From Pedobacter psychrotolerans (GTDB lineage: Bacteria > Bacteroidota > Bacteroidia > Sphingobacteriales > Sphingobacteriaceae), in NCBI RefSeq assembly GCF_004340665.1, contig NZ_SLWO01000001.1:746450-810449 (forward strand): DNA of 64,000 nt, written 5' to 3'. Both the position numbers and the translations under genes were made by a program. The number at the start of each line of letters is the position of its first letter. Positions within the stretch are counted from its first letter, which is position 1. Under the pieces are notes generated by a model that saw nothing but the letters and a program-made list of their open reading frames with translations, was not told where the DNA came from and did not search any database. Below, in pieces: positions 33,451-41,456 of the stretch.

Positions 33451-33972
33451 TAATAACCTCTCCCTATCAAAGAAAGTGGTTGTTTGTTTTTTTGTGCTGT
33501 CCCTCTCCTTAAAGAGAGGGAAATAAAAGTGGGTGGTTTAAACCCGGTGTTTATTGTATGTTGATAAACTAACCTCTCCCTGTTAAAGGAAATGGTGGTT
33601 TGTTTTTTTGTACTGTCCCTCTCCTTAAAGAGAGGGAAATAAAGGTGGGTGGTTTAAACCCTATGTTTATTTTATGTTGATAACTAACCTCTCCCTGTTA
33701 AAGGAAATGGTGGTTTGTTTTTTTGTACTGTCCCTCTCCTTAAAGAGAGGGAAATAAAGGTTGGTGGTTTAAACCCTATGTTTATTGTATGTTGATAAAT
33801 AACCTCTCCCTGTTAAAGGAATTGGTGGTTGTTTTTTGTGCTGACCCTCTCCTTAAAGAAAGAGAAATAAAGGTGGGTAATTTAAACCCTGTATATGAAA
33901 CTTTGTCTTTTTGCTCCCAACCCCCTCTCTTTAAGGAGAGGGGATGAAGGGGAGAGGTTTTTTCTATTACTC
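33451..33972. repeat. Right half of the DUF559-associated repeat cassette
   Basis: Four copies of the 115-bp unit (marker CCTCTCCC at 33457, 33573, 33688 and 33803) are followed by an end module with CCCCTCTC/GAGAGGGG (about 33921-33943). It closes with TTTTCTATTACTCC at 33972, almost the same as the left end module. All units point the same way as those at 32777-33065. The remaining DNA to 34030 shows nothing further. Confidence 0.9.
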
Positions 33973-34030
33973 CTTTTTTCTAAATGACTATCATAACATC
34001 AGTTTCCTAACACCTATCAAAATTAATTAA

Positions 34031-34072
34031 ACTGTTCGGTCCCGCACAATAGCTGTTCGATAATGAACAGCT
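34031..34072 (+). promoter_or_regulatory. Two tandem dyad operators, candidate NtrC-type enhancer
   Basis: TGTTC-N6-GCACA at 34033-34048 is followed by TGTTC-N6-GAACA at 34054-34069. The second sits in a perfect AGCTGTTC/GAACAGCT dyad. The repeats are 21 bp apart, two helical turns, and lie about 110-145 bp before the adaptor ATG. This is the usual geometry for an NtrC-type activator site, and such a regulator is encoded nearby. A related half-site (CCGAACA) is next to the ATG. Confidence 0.55.
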
Positions 34073-34131
34073 GAAAATAGATAAAAAAATTAAGGTGCTG
34101 TTTAATAGTGTTTTAAGTATTGTTATGCTAA

Positions 34132-34147
34132 TTGGCATAAGCTTGGA
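34132..34147 (+). promoter_or_regulatory. Weak sigma-54-like -24/-12 element
   Basis: TTGGCATAAGCTTGGA has the -24 GG and a TTG block, but the -12 reads GG rather than GC and the spacing is one base short. It lies 32 bp before the ATG. Support comes mainly from the enhancer-like dyads upstream and the NtrC-type regulator nearby. Confidence 0.3.
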
Positions 34148-34178
34148 TATTAGGCAAACCAAACAGTGAAACCGAACA

Positions 34179-35423
34179 ATGGACAAAAAAATAGAGAAGA
34201 AAAGATTTAGTACTAAAACCTTAATCATGATAGGTGGGGCAGTTGCTTTGGTAGCGGTTATAATTTATGGCTATACTCTATCACTAAAGAAAACTTACAG
34301 TGCAGATGCCGATAAATTAACGATTAGCAAAGTTGAATATGGTGATTTTGAAGATGTTGTTCTCCTCAATGCCAGCGTTGTTCCATTAACTTCTGTTATT
34401 GTAAGTTCATCTGAAGGAGGAACTGTTGCTGAAATCTTTACTGAGAATGGAGCATCTGTAGTAAAAGGAACGCCATTATTACGCATTGCAAACTCGAATG
34501 CGATGTTGGGTTACACTTCACAACAAACTGCTGCAACAGAACAAATTAATCAGTTGCGTAAATCAAGGTTGGATCTGGAGCAAAATCAACGCATCTTAAA
34601 TCAGGATGTTTTGGATGTAGAAAATAACTTACGTACGGCTACCCGCCAATATAGATTAGACAGTTCCTTATATTTAAAGAAGGTAATTACACTTCAGGAG
34701 TTTAATAAGTCAAGTCAGGATTACGAATATTATCAGGGTAAACTGAAAATCGTTAGACAAGCCATTAAGCAAGAAAATCAGAGTAGAAAAATGCAGCTGG
34801 CACAAATAGACCAGTCAATGAGCCAAATGAATGAGAGTTTGGAAATGATCCGCAAGAATATTGAGAACATGACCATCAAAGCACCCGTTTCCGGAAAATT
34901 ATCGTCTTATGATCCGGTTACAGGAAAATCTTATAACTCTAATGAAATGATTGGAAAAATTGATGTACTTCAAGGATATAAATTGCAAGCTGGTGTGGAT
35001 GAATATTACATCAATCGGGTGAAAGAAGGGCAAACGGCCAGCTGCGAATTTAATGGCAAAAATTATAATTTAACGGTAAGCAAAGTTATTCCAGAGGTTA
35101 CTGCGGGTCAGTTTCAGGTAGAAATGGTTTTTAAAGGTGCTGCACCAGAAGGTTTGCGTAGGGGTTTATCGCTTCAAACAAAATTAACCTTATCTGATAA
35201 CAGTAAATCATTATTGCTGGCACAAGGTCAGTTTTTCCAAAGTACGGGAGGCTCGTGGGTGTTTGTGGTAAGCAATGGCAAAGCCATTAAGAAAAATGTT
35301 AAAATTGGTCGGAAAAATTACCTGTATTATGAAATTCTTGATGGTTTGGCCAAGGGCGATGAAGTGATTACCTCATCCTACGACCAGTTTAACCAGTATG
35401 ATCAGGTGGAGATTGGGAAGTAG
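34179..35423 (+). CDS. Periplasmic adaptor (HlyD/MacA-like membrane fusion protein)
   Basis: A 414-residue adaptor with a short cytoplasmic N-terminus and one membrane helix (TLIMIGGAVALVAVIIYGYTL). The lipoyl half-motifs are SSSEGGTVAEIFTENGASVVKG and IENMTIKAPVSGKLS, with a long coiled-coil hairpin between (about residues 115-230, INQLRKSRLDLEQNQ). Beta-barrel and membrane-proximal domains follow. It would link the downstream ABC permeases to an outer-membrane channel; no TolC-type gene is in the window. It is the first gene of the operon. Confidence 0.9.
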   Translation: MDKKIEKKRFSTKTLIMIGGAVALVAVIIYGYTLSLKKTYSADADKLTISKVEYGDFEDVVLLNASVVPLTSVIVSSSEGGTVAEIFTENGASVVKGTPLLRIANSNAMLGYTSQQTAATEQINQLRKSRLDLEQNQRILNQDVLDVENNLRTATRQYRLDSSLYLKKVITLQEFNKSSQDYEYYQGKLKIVRQAIKQENQSRKMQLAQIDQSMSQMNESLEMIRKNIENMTIKAPVSGKLSSYDPVTGKSYNSNEMIGKIDVLQGYKLQAGVDEYYINRVKEGQTASCEFNGKNYNLTVSKVIPEVTAGQFQVEMVFKGAAPEGLRRGLSLQTKLTLSDNSKSLLLAQGQFFQSTGGSWVFVVSNGKAIKKNVKIGRKNYLYYEILDGLAKGDEVITSSYDQFNQYDQVEIGK

Positions 35424-35552
35424 GTGGGTGATAAGTGGGTTAGATGGGTCAGGTGGTTAGGTGAAGAGTTGGGTAATATGAATAGTAAAAATAATATAAA
35501 GATATAATCAGGTCTTGATACCTGATACTACATACTTTGATACTTAAAAGCG

Positions 35553-36251
35553 ATGATTAAAATAGAAAATCTGGAAAAAGTCTACAAAACTGAAGAAGTA
35601 GAAACCACGGCACTTAATGGAATTAATCTTCATGTAAGAGAAGGCGAATTTGTTTCCATCATGGGTCCATCGGGCTGTGGGAAATCTACCTTATTAAATG
35701 TGATGGGTTTATTGGATAAGCCTGAAAGTGGCAGTTACAAATTTATTGATACTGAGCTTCTAACACTAAACGACAGAGAACGTTCCAATTTCCGCAAACG
35801 AAATATGGGCTTTGTTTTTCAGAACTTTAACTTAATCGATGAGTTAACCGTTTTTGAAAACATTGAGCTGCCTTTAATCTACAATAAAATTCCGGCAGGC
35901 GAACGGAAGCAACTGGTAAATGAAATCATTGAAAGGATGAACATTGTAAACCGGAGTGGTCACTTTCCACAGCAACTTTCGGGTGGACAGCAACAACGTG
36001 TAGCAGTAGCCAGGGCATTGGTCACCAAGCCAAAATTGGTTTTAGCCGATGAGCCTACTGGTAATCTTGATAGTTCGCATGGTAATGAGGTAATGGAGTT
36101 GCTTTGCGAACTTAATGAAACCGGAACCACCATTGTAATGGTAACACACTCCAGTCATGATGCCAGTTTTTCCAATCGAATTATCAACTTGAAAGATGGT
36201 CACGTGATTTCTGAAAAGATAAATAAAAGCAGAAACGAGGAATTGATATAG
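35553..36251 (+). CDS. ABC transporter ATP-binding protein (LolD/MacB-type)
   Basis: A 232-residue ATPase with Walker A GPSGCGKST, Q-loop FQNFNLIDELT, signature LSGGQQQRV, Walker B LVLADEPTGNLDS and the switch His (MVTHS). All catalytic motifs are normal, unlike the second ATPase at 51365. It lies after the adaptor gene, separated by a low-complexity spacer, and before six permeases; it most likely energises them as a mechanotransmission-type exporter. Confidence 0.94.
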   Translation: MIKIENLEKVYKTEEVETTALNGINLHVREGEFVSIMGPSGCGKSTLLNVMGLLDKPESGSYKFIDTELLTLNDRERSNFRKRNMGFVFQNFNLIDELTVFENIELPLIYNKIPAGERKQLVNEIIERMNIVNRSGHFPQQLSGGQQQRVAVARALVTKPKLVLADEPTGNLDSSHGNEVMELLCELNETGTTIVMVTHSSHDASFSNRIINLKDGHVISEKINKSRNEELI

Positions 36252-36535
36252 GCGGGAAGGCTGAAGGTTTTGAGATTGAAGGTTAAACGACTAAACCTTT
36301 CTACCCTAAACCTTCCCTCCTTCAACCTTTAAAATAGTTTTAGTTTAGTTAATGATAGCCAACCGAATCTTTCTGGATGGGAAGATTCGGATAAGGCGCT
36401 GAGAAAGCGGAAAGACTAAAGCGCAGGATTGGCCACTTAGTAAAATAAAGGCTGGGAGGCAGAAGGTTTGAAGGAACAGGGTTAAGCACCCAAAACCTTT
36501 CCGCCTTTAACCTTTCAACCTTCAACCTTAAAAAT
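36252..36535. repeat. Inverted-repeat spacer before the first permease gene
   Basis: The 284-bp spacer contains two rounds of GAAGGTT-type words followed by their inverse AACCTTC-type words; the second round ends in ACCTTCAACCTT 8 bp before the ATG. The rest resembles the spacers at 38906, 41370 and 43836. No gene is visible. Confidence 0.7.
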
Positions 36536-38905
36536 ATGTTCAAACTCAATTTAAAAATCGCTTTGCGAAACCTTTGGAAAAATAAAGGATTTTCTTTGAT
36601 TAATATTGGTGGCTTAGCCATTGGTTTAGCCAGTTGCATGGTTTTGCTTTTGTATGTAGCTTACGAATGGAGTTACGACAAGCAATTTACCAGCAACGAT
36701 AAAACTTACGTGGTTTATCAAAATATGGAGGCTAATGGTAAAACTTTTAGTTGGGCATGGACCCCCAATGTTATGGCGGGTGAAGTGCAGGCAAAATTAC
36801 CAGGAGTTAAATATGCATCACATTCTACCTATCCACGAGCTAATCTAATTACCGTTGGTAACAATAAATTGATTAGCAAGGTTGTTTTTGCTGATCCTTC
36901 TTTCCTTAAAATATTGAATTATAAATTCCTTAAGGGAAACCCTGTAAAGGTTTTGGAGAATTTAAATACTATAATTCTGACAAAATCATTTGCAAAGAAG
37001 TTATTTGGAGATGAAGACCCAATTAACAAAACGGTTAAGTTGGAGAATCAGGAGGTTTTAAAAGTTGAGGCCATTATAGAAGATATCCCGGCCAATAGCA
37101 GTATAATTTTTGAATGTATCATGCCATGGGATTTATTTTTGAAAAGAGAAACTTGGGCAAAGGAAAATAACTGGGGTAATAATATGTGCCTAACGCTGGT
37201 TCAATTGCAGGATAATAAATTTTTTACCGCGGCAAATGCTTATATACATGATATTTACAAACGCAATCAAAAAGAAAACCTGGCAGTTGCATTATTACAT
37301 CCTTTATCCAAATGGCACTTATATGGTGACTTTGTAAATGGAAAATCTGTAGGTGGAAAAATAGATCAGCTTAAAATATTTTTGTTGTTGGCATTTTGTA
37401 TTTTAATGATCGCTTGCGTAAACTTTATGAATCTATCTACTGCCCGTTCCGAGCGAAGAGCAAAAGAGGTTGGGGTTCGTAAAGCTATTGGTTCTTCAAG
37501 ACAATCTTTAATCAACCAGTTTTTTTTAGAGTCTATCTTAATCACAGTTGTTGCTACGGTTATAGCCTTCATTTTAGTTGAAGTGAGCATTCCATATTTT
37601 AATAATTTATTAAATATTAAATTGGAAATTGATTATAGCAATTTCAGATTTTGGGCTGCGCTTTTTATTTTAATGATTTTCACTGGATTTATAGCGGGTA
37701 GTTATCCGGCACTTTATCTATCTTCTTTTGAACCCATTAAAGTCTTAAAAGGTTTAAAACTCAAAACTGATTCTTCAGTATCGGTGAGGAAAGTTTTAGT
37801 GGTAGGACAATTTGTTTTTGCTGCCTGCTTAATTGTGTGTACAGCGGTAATTTATCAGCAACTAAATTACATTAAGAATAAACCGATTGGTTATGATCAA
37901 TCTAACCTCATCCAGATCGCCGTGCAAGGTAAAATGTATGAAAATAAAAATCTGGAGTTACTTAAAACACAATTACTAAAATCTGGCGCTACGAGTGATG
38001 TTACATTTTTTAGTATGGATGTTACGGAAGGAGGCAATAACACCATTAATATCCAATGGCCAGGAAAAAATCCAAATGAAGAGGTTTCTTTTAACCACAG
38101 ATCCATTGGCTATGATTTTATAAAAACCATCGGTACGGACATGCTTAGTGGTCGCGAATTTTCGGAACAACATCCGAACGACAGCAGCAATGTGATGCTC
38201 AATGAATCGGCCGTAAAAATGATGGGTTTAAAAAATCCCATAGGTTCAGTTATCACTTTTTGGGACACAAAATATACGAATGTAGGTGTAGTAAAAGATT
38301 TTGTGGTAGAAAGCGCTTATCAGAAGGTGGCACCAATGATTTTTCGTTTGGCGCATAACGAAGATATTAGCGTCATTCTTGTGCGTTTAAATCCTGGTCA
38401 GAATATCAGTTCATCGCTAAATAAAATTGATGCGCTGGTGAAAGAAATAGAACCCAATTATCCGGTTAGCCGAAAATTTGTCAATGAATCTTTTGAAGTA
38501 AAATTTCAGGATGAAAAGATACTGGGTACACTCTCCAATTGGTTTGGTTGTTTTGCCATCTTCATTTCTTGTTTGGGTTTATTAGGATTAGCGCTTTTCA
38601 TGGCCGAGCAACGCAAAAAAGAAATCAGCATCCGTAAGGTTCTAGGTGCGAGTACGGCCAATATCCTCGCGCTGTTAAATAAGGATTTTATCAAACTCGT
38701 TGCTATTGCGAATGTGGTTGCCTTTCCACTGGCTTATCTGGTCATTAATAAATGGCTTTCTGCATTCGAATACCGTGTTGATATATCATTTTGGCCATTT
38801 GCACTTGCCATTACAATATCTGTTTTAATTGCTGTTTTAACCGTCAGCATTCAATCGGTAAAAGTGGCAAAGGCCAATCCTGTTGATGCTTTGAAATATG
38901 AATAA
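36536..38905 (+). CDS. MacB/FtsX-type ABC permease, paralogue 1
   Basis: A 789-residue permease built of two FtsX halves. One helix (about 19-42) is followed by a periplasmic MacB-type domain (45-275), helices at about 281-299, 330-350 and 375-397, and the cytoplasmic coupling motif ARSERRAKEVGVRKAIGSSR. The second half repeats this: helix 419-441, a periplasmic domain, helix 668-690, then RKKEISIRKVLGAS and two final helices. It ends DALKYE, as all six paralogues do. It is close to paralogue 2 and belongs to a six-permease tandem. Confidence 0.92.
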   Translation: MFKLNLKIALRNLWKNKGFSLINIGGLAIGLASCMVLLLYVAYEWSYDKQFTSNDKTYVVYQNMEANGKTFSWAWTPNVMAGEVQAKLPGVKYASHSTYPRANLITVGNNKLISKVVFADPSFLKILNYKFLKGNPVKVLENLNTIILTKSFAKKLFGDEDPINKTVKLENQEVLKVEAIIEDIPANSSIIFECIMPWDLFLKRETWAKENNWGNNMCLTLVQLQDNKFFTAANAYIHDIYKRNQKENLAVALLHPLSKWHLYGDFVNGKSVGGKIDQLKIFLLLAFCILMIACVNFMNLSTARSERRAKEVGVRKAIGSSRQSLINQFFLESILITVVATVIAFILVEVSIPYFNNLLNIKLEIDYSNFRFWAALFILMIFTGFIAGSYPALYLSSFEPIKVLKGLKLKTDSSVSVRKVLVVGQFVFAACLIVCTAVIYQQLNYIKNKPIGYDQSNLIQIAVQGKMYENKNLELLKTQLLKSGATSDVTFFSMDVTEGGNNTINIQWPGKNPNEEVSFNHRSIGYDFIKTIGTDMLSGREFSEQHPNDSSNVMLNESAVKMMGLKNPIGSVITFWDTKYTNVGVVKDFVVESAYQKVAPMIFRLAHNEDISVILVRLNPGQNISSSLNKIDALVKEIEPNYPVSRKFVNESFEVKFQDEKILGTLSNWFGCFAIFISCLGLLGLALFMAEQRKKEISIRKVLGASTANILALLNKDFIKLVAIANVVAFPLAYLVINKWLSAFEYRVDISFWPFALAITISVLIAVLTVSIQSVKVAKANPVDALKYE

Positions 38906-38931
38906 ATAAAGGAAGGAAGGTAGAAGGTTTG

Positions 38932-38990
38932 AAGGTTGAGGGTTCAGCACCCAAAGCCTTCCCGCCTTTAACCTTCCAACCCTCAACCTT
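38932..38990 (+). repeat. Perfect 13-bp inverted repeat just before a permease ATG
   Basis: AAGGTTGAGGGTT (38932-38944) pairs with AACCCTCAACCTT (38978-38990) across a 33-nt loop. The right arm ends 6 bp before the ATG at 38997. The equivalent spacers at 41370-41456 and 43836-43921 keep the right arm but have a degraded left arm. Confidence 0.8.
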
Positions 38991-38996
38991 AAAAAT

Positions 38997-41369
38997 ATGT
39001 TCAAATTAAACCTGAAAATCGCTTTGCGAAACCTTTGGAAGAACAAAGGCTTCTCTTTAATAAATATTGGTGGCTTGGCTATAGGTTTAGCTAGTTGTAT
39101 GCTTCTATTATTGTATGTATCCTACGAATTTGGGTTTGATAGGCAATTTAAGAATTACAACACCACTTATATTGCCCATACCAATATGACGGCCAATGGA
39201 AAAGTACACAGCTGGGCTTGGACTCCAAGTTTACTGGCACCAGAACTTAAAGAAAAATATGCAGGTATTGTAAATGCGGCGAGATCTTCTTATCCATTTG
39301 AGCAATTAATCAGCTATAATGATAAAAAAATCAAAAATAGGGGCTTGTTTGCTGATCCATCTTTTCTTGATATACTGGATTATAAATTTATAAGTGGTAA
39401 TGCGGTAACGCCACTTAAAGATATTAATAGCGTTATTTTAACTCAATCATTGGCAGAAAAATTATTTGCAGGCGAAAATCCTCTAGGTAAAATAGTAAAG
39501 CTGGATAATAAAGATGGATTAAAAGTGGAAGCGGTAATTGCTGATCTGCCAGTGAATAGCAGTATAAAATTCGATTATTTAATGCCCTGGAAATTAAATG
39601 AAAAAAAACATGAATGGATAGCTAAGCAGGGATGGGGGAGTAATTTCTGTTTAACCCTGGTTCAACTTCAAAATAGTAGTTTATTGGATGGGGTAAATGC
39701 TAAAATTAAAAATATTTATAAAAGTCATGATAATGAAGTAAATACCAACGAATTGTTTTTGCATCCTTTATCAAAATGGCATTTATATAACGAATTCGAA
39801 AACGGGGTAACTATTGGTGGAAAAATAGATCAACTGAAGATTTTCTTGATACTGGCCATTTGTATCCTCCTTATTGCTTGTGTTAACTTTATGAACCTTT
39901 CTACTGCACGATCAGAAAAAAGAGCCAAAGAAGTTGGCGTTCGCAAAGCGATTGGATCCAGCAGGAAATCTTTAATAAGTCAGTTTATACTCGAAAGTAC
40001 TTTACTGTCTTTAATTGGAACTGTCGTTGCCTTCACCTTAGTTGAAATTAGTCTGCCTTACTTTAACACATTATTAGATATTAGTCTGATTATTCAATAC
40101 AACGACTGGAGGTATTGGGTAACTTTAATTGGATTAATTTTATTTACTGGCTTATTAGCCGGTAGTTATCCTGCGTTTTACTTGTCATCTTTTGAACCAG
40201 TAAAAGTGCTTAAGGGCTTTAATCTTAGAGATGGATCAGCTATATCCGTAAGAAAAGTATTGGTTATCTCTCAATTCGTGTTTGCGGCAAGTTTAATTGT
40301 TTGCACCGCAGTTATCTATCAGCAATTAAACTACATTAAAAATAAACCAATAGGCTATAACCAGGGAAATTTAATACAAATGGCAGCTATAGGTGCCTTG
40401 ACGAGTACTAAAAAAATCGATTTATTAAAAACGGAGTTAATCAAATCAGGTGCCGCCCAAAATGTTTCTTTGCTCAGTATGAATATTGATGAAGGTGGGA
40501 ATAATACATCAGATATAAGCTGGCAGGGTAAAAATCCTAATGAAAAGGTATTATTTAATCAAAGAGGGATTGGTTACGATTTTATAGCAACTACGGGTAC
40601 TGAAATGATTAAAGGAAGAGAGTTTGCTGTCGAATTTCCAGGTGATTCTAATAAGGTTTTGGTAAATGAAGCTGCTGTTAAAATAATGGGACTGAAAAAT
40701 CCGCTGGGTACTGTAATTGATTATGGAGATTCTAAAGCTACTATTATTGGCGTAATGAAAGATTTTGTTGCAGAATCTCCCTACCAAAAAGTAGCACCGA
40801 TGATTTTTAATAAAATCTATCATGATGAAGGAGGTGTAATTTTAATTCGATTAAATGAGACACAAAACATCAGTACTTCGCTTGCACAAATAGATGCACT
40901 TGTGAAAATTATAAATCCAGATTATCCCGTAGATAGAAAGTTTGTCAGTGATTCTTTCGAAGAAAAATTCCAATCTGAAAAACGCTTAGGTACGCTCTCT
41001 AATTGGTTTGGTGGCTTTGCAATTTTCATTTCCTGCCTGGGATTATTGGGTCTAGCCCTTTTCATGGCAGAGCAACGCAAAAAGGAAATCAGTATTCGTA
41101 AAGTTTTGGGTGCCAGTACAGGTAATATTCTCACGTTGCTCAATAAAGATTTTATCAAACTGGTAGCCATAGCTAATGTGATTGCTTTTCCATTAGCCTA
41201 TATCATCGTCAATAAGTGGCTTTCAAGCTTTGAATACCGGGTTTCCATATCTGCATTGCCCTTTGTTGCAGCTGTAGGGATATCGGTAGTTATTGCAGTA
41301 CTAACCGTGAGCATACAATCGATAAAAGTTGCGCAAGCTAATCCTGTTGATGCTTTAAAATATGAATAG
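38997..41369 (+). CDS. MacB/FtsX-type ABC permease, paralogue 2
   Basis: A 790-residue protein, the closest relative of paralogue 1: the first 35 residues are the same apart from one position, and both halves align without gaps in the FtsX motifs (ARSEKRAKEVGVRKAIGSSR and RKKEISIRKVLGAS). The periplasmic domains differ much more, e.g. YEFGFDRQF versus YEWSYDKQF. This pattern suggests a recent duplication followed by divergence of the part that meets the substrate or adaptor. Confidence 0.92.
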   Translation: MFKLNLKIALRNLWKNKGFSLINIGGLAIGLASCMLLLLYVSYEFGFDRQFKNYNTTYIAHTNMTANGKVHSWAWTPSLLAPELKEKYAGIVNAARSSYPFEQLISYNDKKIKNRGLFADPSFLDILDYKFISGNAVTPLKDINSVILTQSLAEKLFAGENPLGKIVKLDNKDGLKVEAVIADLPVNSSIKFDYLMPWKLNEKKHEWIAKQGWGSNFCLTLVQLQNSSLLDGVNAKIKNIYKSHDNEVNTNELFLHPLSKWHLYNEFENGVTIGGKIDQLKIFLILAICILLIACVNFMNLSTARSEKRAKEVGVRKAIGSSRKSLISQFILESTLLSLIGTVVAFTLVEISLPYFNTLLDISLIIQYNDWRYWVTLIGLILFTGLLAGSYPAFYLSSFEPVKVLKGFNLRDGSAISVRKVLVISQFVFAASLIVCTAVIYQQLNYIKNKPIGYNQGNLIQMAAIGALTSTKKIDLLKTELIKSGAAQNVSLLSMNIDEGGNNTSDISWQGKNPNEKVLFNQRGIGYDFIATTGTEMIKGREFAVEFPGDSNKVLVNEAAVKIMGLKNPLGTVIDYGDSKATIIGVMKDFVAESPYQKVAPMIFNKIYHDEGGVILIRLNETQNISTSLAQIDALVKIINPDYPVDRKFVSDSFEEKFQSEKRLGTLSNWFGGFAIFISCLGLLGLALFMAEQRKKEISIRKVLGASTGNILTLLNKDFIKLVAIANVIAFPLAYIIVNKWLSSFEYRVSISALPFVAAVGISVVIAVLTVSIQSIKVAQANPVDALKYE

Positions 41370-41456
41370 ATAAAGGAAGACAGAAGGTTTGAAGGTAGGG
41401 GGGTAAGCACCCAAAGTCTTCCCGCCTTTAACCTTCCAACCCTCAACCTTAAAAAT

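Noticed and set aside
32777..33972. CRISPR array around the DUF559 gene
   Set aside because: The 115-bp units are alike throughout, so there are no spacers.
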